Shown: positions 21,896 through 32,149 of the stretch, piece after piece
How the letters are laid out: every line of letters begins with the position of its first letter
Position numbering within the stretch: position 1 is the first letter of the stretch
Assembly (NCBI GenBank): GCA_030674185.1
Contig: CM060308.1
Location: 41,335,357 to 41,399,356, forward strand
Source of the DNA: Monoplex corrugatus
Taxonomy: Eukaryota > Mollusca > Gastropoda > Littorinimorpha > Ranellidae
DNA length: 64,000 nt
Direction: 5' to 3'
Made by a program: the position numbers and the translations under genes
Notes under the pieces: generated by a model
Database searches by the model: none
What the model saw: only the letters and a program-made list of their open reading frames with translations
Told to the model about the DNA's origin: nothing

Positions 21896-22405
21896 AGCCA
21901 CAGCTGGAATGGCAGTGGTGGCGGGGGTGGGGGTGTCCAGCAGTGGTTTGGGGACTGACGCGGCCGTGGTCAGTTTCTCCTCTCCGTGCATTCCAGGTTA
22001 ACGGACAACAGCAGTAGTGTAGCGCGGCCCCTTCACACATACCGCTCAACACTCCACACAATCGACCCACACAACTAGCACTCGTTAATACTCCCAACGC
22101 CAAACACCACGAAGATGAGGATCGCGCAACCTTGCAAAACGATGATGATGATGACGACGACGATGATGATGATGATGATTCCAGATACGATGGAACAGTG
22201 CTCACTCTGGCGCCCCCCAGTTCCCTGGTCTGTGCGATTGCACTTGAGTTTTCACCGGTACTGTCCCACCGGACTTTTGCAGGCATCCACGTCTACCTGT
22301 AAACACGTCCAGTCACAGGAAGTACCCCTTCACCCCTACTACTACCCCAAGCATTCCCTCCCCCTTCCCCTCCTCCTCCTGACCCTTTTTACCTCTCTCT
22401 CTCTT

Positions 22406-22438
<33 letters not shown>

Positions 22439-22535
22439 GTTATGCGTGTGTGTGCCGGTGTGCGTATACCTGGCCAGCAGTCACTCAGGTGAGTCTGGGG
22501 GCGGGGACAGTTCAGACCACGACAGCTGACCACTC
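21896..22535. other. GC-richer block with trinucleotide and CT repeats
   Basis: Noticeably more G+C and CpG than the surroundings (for example ctgacgcggccgtgg). It contains an ATG/ACG trinucleotide array (22141-22180) and (CT)n (22395-22438). A minus 134-codon frame is partly poly-Ser from that array. It could be a CpG-bearing gene flank, but no exon can be supported. Confidence 0.35.
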
Positions 22536-22684
22536 CCAGTCACTGCTTTTTATTCTCTGTTGTACTAGTTCTGAGGTCTGGCTTGACTTGGTCAGCACAA
22601 AAACAGGTCTGAGCAGAGAGACACAAACGTCGTTGTATTTCTAGCGGTCTGAAGTTTTCCTCTTTTCTTCTTATTTGTTATTTT

Positions 22685-22981
22685 TTAAGCGTTTCGGTTG
22701 TTCTCGGATGCGTGCATGCACGTTTTACCCGCACTATGCAGGCGGTATGTTGTTGCTGCACAGGTTGTATGCTCCGTCTTCGGTGGGTGTGCTTGCTGGG
22801 TGTTGTGATGGTTTTATAAGCCACTGGACACTGACATGACTCACAGGATCTTTAACGCACGCATGTGATATTCTGAGTTTTTATACAAAAAAAAAAAAAA
22901 AAAGATAAAGAAAAGAAAGGGGGGTGGGGGGATTGGGGTTGGGGTTTCAGGCTCTGACAGGTCAGCTCACATACTTATCAG
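22685..22981 (-). mobile_element. SINE C, 3' part of an expanded copy
   Basis: ctcggatgcgtgcatgcacg, ttacccgcactatgcaggcg, gccactggacactgacatga, gtgatattctgag and caggctctgacaggtcagct follow the order of the copy at 19257. It runs straight into minisatellite 2, whose first unit begins with the SINE word gggagatcaggcaaaatctt. The head of this copy is at 24826-24902. Confidence 0.78.
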
Positions 22982-23456
22982 GGAGATCAGGCAAAATCTT
23001 CACCTTTTACCCAACAGGTGGAGATCAGGCAATATTTTTACCCTTTACTCAACAGGGGGAGATCAGGTAAGATCTCTCCCCTTTAGCCAACCGGCAGGAG
23101 ATCAGGCAAAATGTCTACCCTTTAGCCAACAGGCAGGAGATCAGGCAAAATCTTTACCCTTTAGCCAACAGGCAGGAGATCAGGCAAAATCTGTACCCTT
23201 TAGCCAACAGGCAGGAGATCAGGCAAAATGTCTACCCTTTAGCCAACAGGCAGGAGATCAGGCAAAATCTGTACCCTTTAGCCAACAGGCAGGAGATCAG
23301 GCAAAATCTGTACCCTTTAGCCAACAGGCAGGAGTTACCCAGACAGGAGATCAGGCAAAATATCTACCCTTTACCCAGCAGGGGGAGATCGGGCAAAATC
23401 TTTCCCCTTTACCCAACAGAGAGAAATCAGGCAAAATCTTTACCCTTTAGCCAACA
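22979..23456. repeat. Minisatellite 2a, 38-39 bp unit derived from SINE C body
   Basis: About 12 units of GGCAGGAGATCAGGCAAAAT followed by CT(G/T)TACCCTTTAGCCAACA. The same string occurs once in ordinary SINE C copies between tail and head, so the array looks like an internal expansion of the SINE. Units between 23095 and 23330 are almost identical. Confidence 0.95.
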
Positions 23457-23507
23457 GGGGGGGGGGGGGGGGGGGGATGGGGGGGGGGGGGGGGGGGGCG
23501 GGGGGGC
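23457..23507 (+). repeat. Poly-G run
   Basis: About 50 bp of nearly pure G. It could form G-quadruplex DNA; it could also be an assembly distortion at a homopolymer. Shorter G runs occur at 4617, 24121, 24532 and 24583. Confidence 0.85.
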
Positions 23508-23519
23508 ACAACATCTTTA

Positions 23520-24468
23520 TCGTATAAGCCTGATCAGGAAGTATCTCTCTGTCGAAACAACTGCAAAACTCGTTCTCTCCTTCATAATGTCTCGCATTGA
23601 CTATTGCAATTCACTCCTGTCTGGTCTTCCTGCCTCCACCATTCACATCCTACAGCGCATCCTCCTCTGACCCTTTGTCCCTCTAGAGCTGACTCTTTCT
23701 CTCTCTCTCTCACTTCTACTCTCCCTGTATCAGCGCATGTGATGTCCATGTGCGTTACAAGCCAAGCAGTCACTCGGTATTCACTGTTCAACCTACGACG
23801 ATCTACTCCCTCACGTATTCTCGCTCTGTCTGATTCTGATCTGTTGCTTTCAGCACTAAAAACAGGTCACAGAGCCTACTCGTTGTCACTTCTGCGGTCA
23901 ATTCCTCTTTCTTCGTCATTTTATTTTGTTTCAAGCGTTTCATTTTCTCTCGTGCATAATCGTATTCAACCCCGCACCTGTTGCAGGGGTACTTTGTTTG
24001 TAATATATATGTGTCTTGGTGTGCTTCTGGGTTTGTCATTGGTTTTATTCGGGCTGATGCTTTTCATATCTTTACCCCATTGATTTGCTGATGTTGTTGT
24101 GTGTAAGAAGGTGGAGTGTGGGGGGGGGGGGGATTGGGTTGGGGTTCGGCGTGTGACAGGTAGTCCTCTTTCGGCGTTTAGGAATTTCATTTTGTGGAGA
24201 TAATTTTTCCTGTTATAAGATATTGTAAGTTTCTTTACCCAACGGCGTAGTCAGGTATGTTATTTAGCCATACAGGTAAGATTAATCTTTATGTTATGTA
24301 TCAGCAGGTTACAGCTCAGCTTAAATTTACTTTAAGCAGGTAGATGCAAAATGTTTCCTGTTACGAATCAATGTATGTAGGTCAGGTCAAATTTTACCTT
24401 AGCGCACAGAGAATCGGCAAAATTTTGCGCTATATCAAATAAAAATATAAATTATTACTTTAGCAAAT
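23520..24468 (+). pseudogene. L2-like LINE fragment, reverse-transcriptase C-terminal part
   Basis: The frame from 23512 to 23667 reads [16 protein letters not shown] then [14 protein letters not shown] and ends at a stop (23668). The word pair RKYL...[21 protein letters not shown] is a strong hallmark of the L2/CR1 group reverse transcriptase. Downstream the frame is lost in CT-rich sequence. The 3' end near 24420-24462 is ttttgcgctatatcaaataa plus AT-rich sequence, resembling the retroposon end at 62171. A 9-bp direct repeat ACATCTTTA flanks it (23511-23519 and 24469-24477), which fits insertion into the minisatellite; because ACATCTTTA is close to a word of the array unit, chance cannot be excluded. 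Confidence 0.75.
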
Positions 24469-24830
24469 ACATCTTTACCCTTTAGCCAACAGGGAGAAAT
24501 CAGCAAAATCTTTACCCTTTAGCCAACAGGGTGGGGGGGGGGGGGGGAGATCAGGCAAAATCTTTACCCTTTAGCCAACAGGGGGGGGGGGGGGGAGATC
24601 AGGCAACATCTTTATCCTTTAGCCAACAGGGGGGAGATCAGGCAAAATTGTTACCCTTTACCCAACAGGGGGAGATCAGGCAAAATCTCTACCCTTTAGC
24701 CAACAGGGGGAGATCAGGCAAAATCTCTACCCTTTAGCCAACAGGGGGAGATCAGGCAAAATCGTTACCCTTTACCCAACAGGGGGCAGATCAGGCAAAA
24801 TCTCTACCCTTTAGCCAACAGGCAGGAGGT
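24469..24830. repeat. Minisatellite 2b, 38-39 bp unit
   Basis: Roughly nine units of GGGGGAGATCAGGCAAAATC plus TCTACCCTTTAGCCAACA, the same unit as 2a, with some units expanded by G runs. It continues 2a after the L2-like insertion. Confidence 0.95.
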
Positions 24831-24903
24831 ACCCAGGCAGGACCGAACCCGGACCTTCCGATCAGAAGTCCAACGTCCTACCCACTTGACTACCGTGCCC
24901 CAA
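24826..24903 (-). mobile_element. SINE C tRNA-like head
   Basis: Minus strand: ggggcacggtagtcaagtgg gtaggacg (A-box region) and ggtccgggttcggtcctgcc (B-box region), about 70 nt apart from end to end as in tRNA. Acceptor-stem pairing is poor, so it reads as a SINE head and not a working tRNA. Confidence 0.72.
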
Positions 24904-24984
24904 ACAACCAGAACAACATGCATACATGTATCCGAGAAAACACCGCTGGAAGACAGAAGAAAAAGAAACAAACATGAGACCAGA

Positions 24985-25105
24985 GTGATAAAAATATTAA
25001 AATGGGCAGCGGACGGGCCAGTTATCAATGTTGTGGGCTGTGACTGAATTCGAGATATCAGATCTGGATTCCACGACTTTAACTGAAGTACCAACCAGCT
25101 CGCGT
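24985..25105 (-). mobile_element. SINE A, head fragment
   Basis: Minus strand: gctggttggtacttcagtta, then ctcgaattcagtcacagccc and aacattgataactggcccgt and cgctgcccat. Only the head and the first part of the body are present. Confidence 0.7.
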
Positions 25106-25210
25106 AAAGAAAAACAAAAACAAAAAACAAAACAAAAACAAAAAACAACACAAAACCACCACCACCCCTCAGAAAAAAAAGAAGAAGAAAAAATAGAAAA
25201 AAAAGTGGTA
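25106..25210. repeat. A-rich (CAAAA)n / GAAA tract
   Basis: Low-complexity A-rich tract. Confidence 0.85.
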
Positions 25211-25275
25211 TGCCCGAGAATTGAACCCACAATTCCTGATTTACGATGGTGGAGCTCGACAACTTGAGCTCATGA
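25208..25275 (-). mobile_element. tRNA-like module
   Basis: Minus strand contains aattgtgggttcaattctcg as a B-box and gagctcaagttgtcgagctc upstream. Likely a relic of a tRNA-derived SINE. The plus-strand 102-codon frame 25221-25529 crosses it and is not supported as a gene. Confidence 0.4.
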
Positions 25276-25619
25276 ACCTCTATGGTCTGATGGCCGAACC
25301 ACTTAATTACCTGCTGGTGAAAATTGGATGGTGGACTGGTATTGCTCCCACCATTCTTTTGAAAGATAAAATTTTAAGGAGAATTAAATTTCAAACAGTT
25401 GAGAGTAGATTAAAAATAGTTTACAGATCTTTTATCAAACTTTCTTACGCATCTCTTGTCGGAATTAATAAGGGAAGTGACAACGACAAGATAAAACTAA
25501 TACTTGTGGCGGTGAGATGGCTTTGTTAAACCCACAATGAACATCTATGCTAAGCCTTAAACACACAGTGAAAGTCTAACTTAAAGCTACAAACACACAG
25601 TTGAAGATTGTATCAAATT

Positions 25620-25682
25620 TTAACCCATTGACTCCCTCAGCTTATCCACCACCAGCTGTCCGCAGCTTACTACAGGAAGACA
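25620..25682. mobile_element. TTAA MITE, partial copy M8
   Basis: TTAACCCATTGACTCCCTCA, gcttatccaccaccagct and ctacaggaag follow the left half of the MITE consensus; the right half is lost. Confidence 0.6.
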
Positions 25683-25789
25683 TTCATTACTCACTGAAGA
25701 CAGAGTATGTATACAATGTAGCAAGATAACGACAGCACTGTGTGGTTCTGAACAACGTGCGTGTGAGGTCGATAAAGGAGGATTTGGGT

Positions 25790-26331
25790 TCCCCCATGGG
25801 GATGCCGGGGGATCTTTCAGTATAGATAGTATCCCCACCTTCTGGAAATTCTGTGCTAGAAATTTCCTCTTTTCTGTCACTCTCTTTGTTTTTGACTTGT
25901 TCTTTGCTTTCTGTCCTTTCTTCTATCGTTTTCTGCCTTAACGGTCCATTCACCTGTATGTGTTCGATAAAGTCTTAGTACTTTTTAATGGGATTGACAA
26001 TTGGGTACATGTATTTAGTGCATTTTTGGCTCTAGGGAGGTGAGATATGCGGAAGCAATTTAAAGTAATTTATGCCCGTTTTTATATGTTTTAGTGTCCT
26101 TAGTTATGTTTAAACTTGTAGTCAGGTTGTTTTTTTAAATCCCCTGTGCGATAAATTGTACGGAGTGATCAGCGCCGGGGTAATGTCGGTAAATTATTAT
26201 GTGCGAGAATGCATTGATATGTGTACTGAATTTTCTTTTTTTTTCCCTGTTGAAGTTTTGTAAGTTTTTAAGCGGTTATAGCACTGATATGGCTCTAGGC
26301 AGTCCGCTGGGCTTTAAACAACAATAACAGT
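25790..26331 (+). mobile_element. Family E retroposon, copy E4, full length
   Basis: Flanked by a perfect 11-bp duplication AGGATTTGGGT (25779-25789 and 26332-26342). It begins tcccccatggggatgccggg and ends ggctttaaacaacaataaca. In this copy the element reads in the plus direction with its tail at the right. Confidence 0.92.
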
Positions 26332-26342
26332 AGGATTTGGGT

Positions 26343-26671
26343 GGCAAACATCAAAGACTGGACCAACCTCACTACGTCCGAACTGAATTGTGCTGTACCC
26401 AAGGCGGGTGGACACCGGTGGGTAGGCTGAGAGAGTGAAAGTGTCAAAACACGTAATGAAAATCCGTGTACAGTTCCATCAGGAGTTGAGTATTACGCGC
26501 TGGCCTATTGTTTCTGATGATTGGACGCCCCTGGAGAAGATAAACTTTTCTCTAGACAAGTGAGAATGTAAGCGGCTATCTCTAGGTCGCCTGATTAACT
26601 TGCGAGTCTGTCTGTCTCTTTGTTCGTTTGATGCCTTTCCCACGCTTAAACCTCCTGCGTTCTTTCCATTA

Positions 26672-26675
<4 letters not shown>
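26343..26675. other. Unassigned sequence
   Basis: No supported feature. Confidence 0.35.
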
Positions 26676-26757
<82 letters not shown>

Positions 26758-26935
26758 GCACGCACGTACGCACATACGCACCCACGCACACACGCACATA
26801 CGCACACACGCACACACACACACACACATACGCACGCATGCACAACGCACACACACACACACACACACCACGCACGCACGCACGCACGCAGACACACACA
26901 CGCATATATACACACACACACATATACAGACACAA
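26676..26935. repeat. (AC)n with CGCA interruptions
   Basis: 77 bp of pure AC (26676-26752) then AC mixed with ACGC units. Open frames on both strands are artefacts. Confidence 0.95.
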
Positions 26936-26984
26936 CCCTGAACAAACTGATATTTACATATATATTTACAAATGTATATATATA

Positions 26985-27275
26985 TGATACGTATACATAC
27001 ATACATACACACATACATACACACATACATACATACATACATACATACATACATTCATACATACATACATACATACATACATACATAACTACATACATTC
27101 ATACATACACACACATACATACATACATACATACATACACATATACATACATACATACACACACATACATACATACATACATACATACATACATACATAC
27201 ATACATACATACATCCATACATGCATACATACATACGTACGTACATACATACATACATACATACATGCATATATA
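26985..27275. repeat. (ATAC)n array
   Basis: About 290 bp of tetranucleotide ATAC/CATA with small variations. The same motif on the other strand makes the array at 55.88-56.18 kb, and a third lies at 49670-49712. Confidence 0.95.
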
Positions 27276-27580
27276 TTGATAAATAGAGAGGTAGACGGAA
27301 GGCAGTGTGGCATCGGGCTGTCCCCAAGAAGAGCAGGTTGAATTTCACACGAAATATCTATTGTGACAAGATGTGAATGCAACTCAGCAAAGTATGTTAC
27401 GCCATCGCAAAATGTTGCCAAGTCCCTCGAACAGGTCCCACAGAGTAAAGAAACGACAAAAGTAATGGTACACCAAGGTCGCTAGCACTCTCACCTCTCT
27501 CTCAAATTTGGAATTTAAAACGCGCATACGCTGGAATGGCATCCTACGCACACACCATTCTCACATCTGCTTAAAGACAT
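27276..27580. other. Unassigned sequence
   Basis: No gene or repeat recognised. Confidence 0.4.
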
Positions 27581-27584
27581 ACAC

Positions 27585-27770
27585 GAACGTTCCTTTTCTC
27601 ACATTGAAGACAGCAGCAGGGAAGTTTCAGTCTTTTTCTCAATTTTTTGTTTTGTTGTATCTAGTGTTTGTTTGTCTGTAATCTGCACCTGTCTTGTTTG
27701 GCTGTATTTAAATACGCGTTCATATTCTTCTTTTGTGTTTTTTTCTGGTTCGTGTCTCTACACAAATTGT
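27585..27770 (+). mobile_element. Family D repeat, copy D3
   Basis: agcagcagggaagtttcagt, the gtttgtttgtctgtaatct word, cctgtcttgtttggctgta, aatacgcgttcatattcttc and tttttctggttcgtgt correspond in order to copy D5. The GGCCAGTTGGCC core is deleted here. Confidence 0.6.
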
Positions 27771-27941
27771 GACTAGAGTTTATGTTTTTAAACCCTCTCC
27801 TCGCCTCAACCTCCCTCCCCCCTCCCTACATATACATGTATATGTAATACCATTACCATCTATCATTCCCACTTTCACCTTATCTGATACAGTGCCAGTA
27901 CCCGAGTTGCCCGTTAAAGAAACCAAACTATGTTTTTTCAG

Positions 27942-28106
27942 GGGTGAGTTGGTCGTGCAATGAAGACAGGATGGAGATCGTGTTCGATCAGGTGGTGGGG
28001 CTTAGAGGCGAAGATGACACTTCCAGCAGCGACAACTTTTCAGGGTGGGAAGAAGGGGAGGGGAAGTGTTTTGTGTTCTCCGTGACGATGCGCGGGTTGC
28101 TGGCAG
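27942..28106 (+). CDS. Candidate internal exon, ZP-domain-like start (speculative)
   Basis: A 165-bp open segment lies between a good acceptor (tatgttttttcag, AG ending 27941) and a donor-like tggcag/gtac (GT at 28107). Its frame is open and symmetrical (phase 1-1), a layout common in exons for extracellular domains. The peptide starts VSWSCNEDRMEIVF and continues with an acidic stretch and GKCFVFSVTMRGLLA. A Cys followed by an acidic residue, Met and a hydrophobic beta strand resembles the first strand of ZP domains, but only one motif supports that. The frame is also open upstream to 27893 behind a second acceptor-like CAG. No neighbouring exon is found. It may be chance. Confidence 0.22.
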
Positions 28107-28325
28107 GTACGGGGGGGACTTAATTATCCGGACTTCCATACAAGTTTGTGTACATGGCTTAGGTCTTGTTATTAGTAGCAAGAAACTATTTGAAGAGCTT
28201 GACAACAACAGAAGGTCTTTAGAGGAGAACCCCCCTCAAGCGAATTTTACGCCCTAAACTCTTACAAAGGGGGCCAGGCCGCATCGGGGTCATGATTCCT
28301 GGATGTCCTTTTGCTCTCGCCATTT
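28107..28325. other. Unassigned sequence
   Basis: No supported feature; a T run follows at 28325-28340. Confidence 0.35.
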
Positions 28326-28479
28326 TTTTTTTTTTTTTTGTGGTTCGGCCCCGCACCTTTAAGATGATCAGACATCTCTGTTTTCGCCATTTTTCCACCT
28401 CGGTTCAAACTCGCGCCTCCTGCGTCTCAAAGCCAAGTCACTTTTGTGACAGATGTCTTAATTAACCAATGCAGTAGGG

Positions 28480-28565
28480 TAGGGTGGTGGAAAGAGTCCT
28501 TGTGTAGTGAGGACTTAAACCTGAACCTTTCTCGTTATTCAGACGGGCGCTTCGTCCAATGGGTC
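28480..28565 (-). mobile_element. tRNA-like module
   Basis: Minus strand: gtgacccattggacgaagcg (A-box region), then gagaaaggttcaggtttaag (B-box region). Probably a SINE relic; the neighbouring sequence 28340-28480 also holds a GGTTCAAACTCG word near 28404. Confidence 0.45.
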
Positions 28566-28829
28566 ACCACTTCAACAGCTGTTTTAACAATGGCCCATCT
28601 GACAACTGTGACCTGATAAGGGCGTGTGTGTGTGCATTACATAACTGTGAGATATTTTAAATATGCTAGAGCTATGACCTGAAATTCTGACCAGTGTTTA
28701 TCAAGACACAGCCAAAAAATCCTGGGCGGCAAATTTTCAGTTCCTCCGATAATTTTCTAAAAGTATTACAAAATTGTCTGTTTGTGACTTTCCCTCTTTA
28801 GGTTAAACTTCATGCAAGGTGACCTCCCC

Positions 28830-28888
28830 AAACAAACAAACAAACAAACAAACAAACAAACAAACAAACAAACAAACAAACAAACAAA
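28830..28888. repeat. (CAAA)n microsatellite
   Basis: About 15 perfect CAAA units. Confidence 0.96.
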
Positions 28889-28959
28889 CGACCGTGACAC
28901 TGACATTTCTATTTCAAAAGAACAGAAAAATGGAGAAAAACAAAGCACAATCATATGAG

Positions 28960-29440
<481 letters not shown>

Positions 29441-29444
29441 ATTG

Positions 29445-29720
29445 CTCAGTTAGGTTAGGGCAACACTCTGATAAAGCAGGGGTTGTGAGTTCAACAGGCC
29501 AGAGATTTTTCCTTTTCTTTCTGTTTTTTTTTTTTAACGCTGAGTGGTTGGTTTGATCATCAGAAGGGCCACAGACTTTTTGGCTCTGTTAGCTCATTAA
29601 TTTGGAGCGCCATGCTAATTACTCAGGGATCGTGGATTCAATCCCTGAGACGGGTTACATTTTTCAGTGGTCCCTTACTTGAGTTACAGCGCCATTTCAT
29701 AACGTAGGGGGTGTGGGTTC
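29445..29720 (+). repeat. Tandem tRNA-Ile-like modules, array T1 (left part)
   Basis: Successive degraded units with the words gctcagttaggttaggg / ctgataaagcaggggttgtg / gagttcaac, then gttagctcattaatttggag / catgctaattactcaggg / gtggattcaatccctgag, then cttgagttacagcgcc / gggtgtgggttc. The order TTAGCTCA-GTTGGTTAGAGC-GTGGGTTCGATCC fits tRNA-Ile with an AAT anticodon region. The last unit is cut by family E copy E5 and resumes at 30301. Confidence 0.6.
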
Positions 29721-30300
29721 TGTTATTATTGTTGTGATTTTTTTTTCAAAACCCAGCCGACTGCGTAGAGCCATATCAGGGTTATAACCGTTTCAAAACT
29801 TACACAATACCAGAACAGGAAAAAAAAAAAGGAAAAGAAAATTAAGTACATATATCTATGCATTTGGGCACAACATAATCTAAGGAGATGCCCCTGGCGT
29901 TGACCACTCCATCCAATTTAGCCCACAGAACATTAAAAAAAACCACCTGAATACAAACTTAATCATAACTAAGGACACTGAAGCATACATAAAAACAGGT
30001 CTAAATTACCTAAAATTGCTTCTGCATATCTCATTTCCCTACAGCCAAAAATGCACTTAATACATGTACCCAATTACCAATCCTGAAAGTATGTAAGACT
30101 TTATCGAACACATACAGGTGAATAGACCAGCAAGGCAGAAAATGGTAGGAAAAAATGACCGAAAGCAAAGGAAGAAGGCAGAAACAAAGGGAGTGACAGA
30201 AAAGAGGAAATTTCTAGCGCAGAATTTCCAGAAGGTGGGGATACTGTTTATACTGAAAAAGCCCCCGACATCCCCACGGGGGAGGGGGGGGGGGGAGATA
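29721..30300 (-). mobile_element. Family E retroposon, copy E5, full length, inside tRNA-like array
   Basis: Flanked by a 7-bp duplication TGGGTTC (29714-29720 and 30301-30307), which is the B-box of the tRNA-like unit it entered. It starts with a TTATTATTGTTG tail and agccgactgcgtagagccat and ends gacatccccacggggg plus a G run. The 68-codon plus frame (30118-30324) is the recurring antisense open stretch of the family. Confidence 0.9.
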
Positions 30301-30400
30301 TGGGTTCAACCGCAGACTTCGTGAGAGTGTATCACAAAGGACAAAGGTCATGGTTCAACCCTCAAACAGGCCTGAGGTTTTCTTTTTGTTTGATATTTTT
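30301..30400 (+). repeat. Tandem tRNA-Ile-like modules, array T1 (right part)
   Basis: Resumes as tgggttcaaccgcagacttc after family E, then a further B-box unit aaaggtcatggttcaaccct. A T-rich spacer then leads into the SINE A head at 30455. Confidence 0.55.
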
Positions 30401-30454
30401 AACGTGAGCTGCTTGTTCTGCTTTGTTTTGCTATTTTTCTTTTTTCTTTGTTTT

Positions 30455-30960
30455 TTGGACAGAGCAGTCGGCTTAAGACTTTTGATGTCTTGAGTTCAGT
30501 CCCAGCCCGTGACATAAAAACTGGTTCTGTTCGCTGCCCATCTTAACCCTTTGATTACCTCACCCTGTCCTCCAGCATCCTGCATTGTCAACCATGCTAG
30601 CAAAGGAAAAACTTAACCCTTTGATTACCTCACCCTGTCCACCAGCTTTCTGCAGGAAGCTGTTGAATAAGGTGAGGGAGTCAAAGGGTTAACTGTTTGC
30701 AGTTGGTGGATGGGGTTCGAGGGTCAAAGAGTTAATGCCTCACTCAGTCTGCTGGTGTCAGTGTTTCATAGGTCACTTAGCCCCACCCCACCCCTCTCCC
30801 AGTCTCTCTCCCCATTCAAAGATCTTGCCAGCGCATAAGGGTTTGTGCAGGCTCAGAAAGTCTGCCAGAAAATTACCGGCAGGTGTGGAATCGCCAGTAC
30901 CATGACCATGATTCCCTCTTGAACAAACTCCAAACTTCCGTGGTAGGGTGTATCGAACAG
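30455..30960 (+). mobile_element. SINE A, full length, interrupted by MITE M2
   Basis: Head ggacagagcagtcggcttaa, B-box gagttcagtcccagcccg, cataaaaactggttctgttc and cgctgcccatc end at the MITE (30543-30735); the body resumes ttaatgcctcactcagtctg and runs to cttgaacaaactccaaactt. The two halves join in the order seen in the uninterrupted copy at 6525-6850. Confidence 0.88.
30543..30735. mobile_element. TTAA-flanked nested palindromic MITE, copy M2 (193 bp)
   Basis: Bounded by TTAA at 30543-30546 and 30732-30735. Outer arms begin TTAACCCTTTGATTACC and end in GAGGGTCAAAGAGTTAA. Inside is a second TTAA-bounded palindrome (about 30613-30694) with ccaccagctttctgcaggaa at its centre. No coding capacity. 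Comparison with the SINE A at 6525 shows the host site before insertion had one TTAA. Confidence 0.88.
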
Positions 30961-31139
30961 AGCTCTTGACAATGGAAAATGAATAATTACATAAATAAGA
31001 TGAATAAACAAACACACAGAAAAATAGATAAATAAAATAAGATAAAAGAAAAGAACACAATGAAACTGGGCCCATAGTTTATATAATAGTCACAGTAACA
31101 AGCACACATATACATACAGACACACGTACACATGTTCGT

Positions 31140-31650
31140 AGGCAAACGCATGCAGATTCTCAGAAGATGGAGCGCTTTTGCTGCCTTATGCGTCGCACAT
31201 CGCGGGAGCGTCCAAGTTAATTCATACCAGACTTGACTTGGGATAGATTACTTAATCTCGCCCGCACGCCCGCGCTCACACACACACACACACACACACC
31301 ACACACACACACACCACACACACACACACACACACCACACACACACACACACAACACACTATCATCGCTGGTGCTATCCACGACCAATTGTGAGAACCTG
31401 CACGTGCTATGTTCTACAAATGACAGATAAAAGGTTTTACTAATACTTTTCATCGTTATCAGTGATGAATACGACAGTTGTCTACTGACTGGGATCAAAC
31501 ACATTACAGTGATATAATGTATGTAGCATTTTCTCTGGCCTCCAGGGTAGAAAAGAAACAGTTGCTATCAGTGCGGACGGCGACAATCAGAAACACTGCC
31601 ATTAACATTTACTTCGAGTGTTGCAAACAGAAAACTGGGAAAAACTAAAA
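31140..31650 (+). repeat. AC-bearing dispersed repeat, copy 2
   Basis: AC array (31277-31357) followed by accaattgtgagaacctgca, aggttttactaatacttttc, gggatcaaacacattacagt, taatgtatgtagcattttct and gaaaagaaacagttgc. The same words in the same order and spacing follow the AC array at 32.8 kb (accaattatgaaaaactgca, aggttttactaatacttttc, gggatcaaacacattatagt). Confidence 0.82.
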
Positions 31651-31929
31651 GGGAGAGAGATCAAAATGCAGGACTGTGCACTTGTGTGGTATTATATGTT
31701 TACATTGTACTGATAGGAAAGTGCACGAACAGGCAAAGAACTCGACGAGGTTAAGGAACCGAATCATTCTCCCAAGACCCTCGTTAGTTTCCGTTAATAC
31801 CCGGAAGTCCCTCATTTTTCTAGTGCCGTCAACAAGGGTGACGTCCCTTGGATCGTCTGGTAAGGTACAATATTTTAAAGATAGTACGATCAACTTGTAC
31901 TACAACTTGTCACAGTATTTTTTTTATGT

Positions 31930-32135
31930 TAACTTCTACAGCAAGTGGATTTGGCAAAACATTATGATAGCAGATTTTGCAACGAATTGTGACAATTGAT
32001 TGTTTGTGTAGCAACTGCTGCAATCACCGCAGTGGATTATGCGACAAACTGACAGTGGATTTTGTGACAAACTACGATAGTGGATTTTGTGACAAACTAC
32101 GATAGTGGTTTTTGTGACAAGCAGCGACAGCAAAA
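31930..32135 (+). repeat. Minisatellite 3, about 25-bp unit
   Basis: Two perfect copies of gtggattttgtgacaaacta plus cgata (32053-32102), with diverged copies on each side starting near 31940 (gtggatttggcaaaacatta). Confidence 0.85.
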
Positions 32136-32149
32136 TTTATTAGACCAAC

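Noticed and set aside
21882..22286. 134-codon minus frame in a GC-rich block
   Set aside because: Contains poly-Ser from a trinucleotide array, no splice logic or domain.
18522..24830. CRISPR-like direct repeats
   Set aside because: Units are contiguous minisatellite repeats without unique spacers, and the window is eukaryotic.
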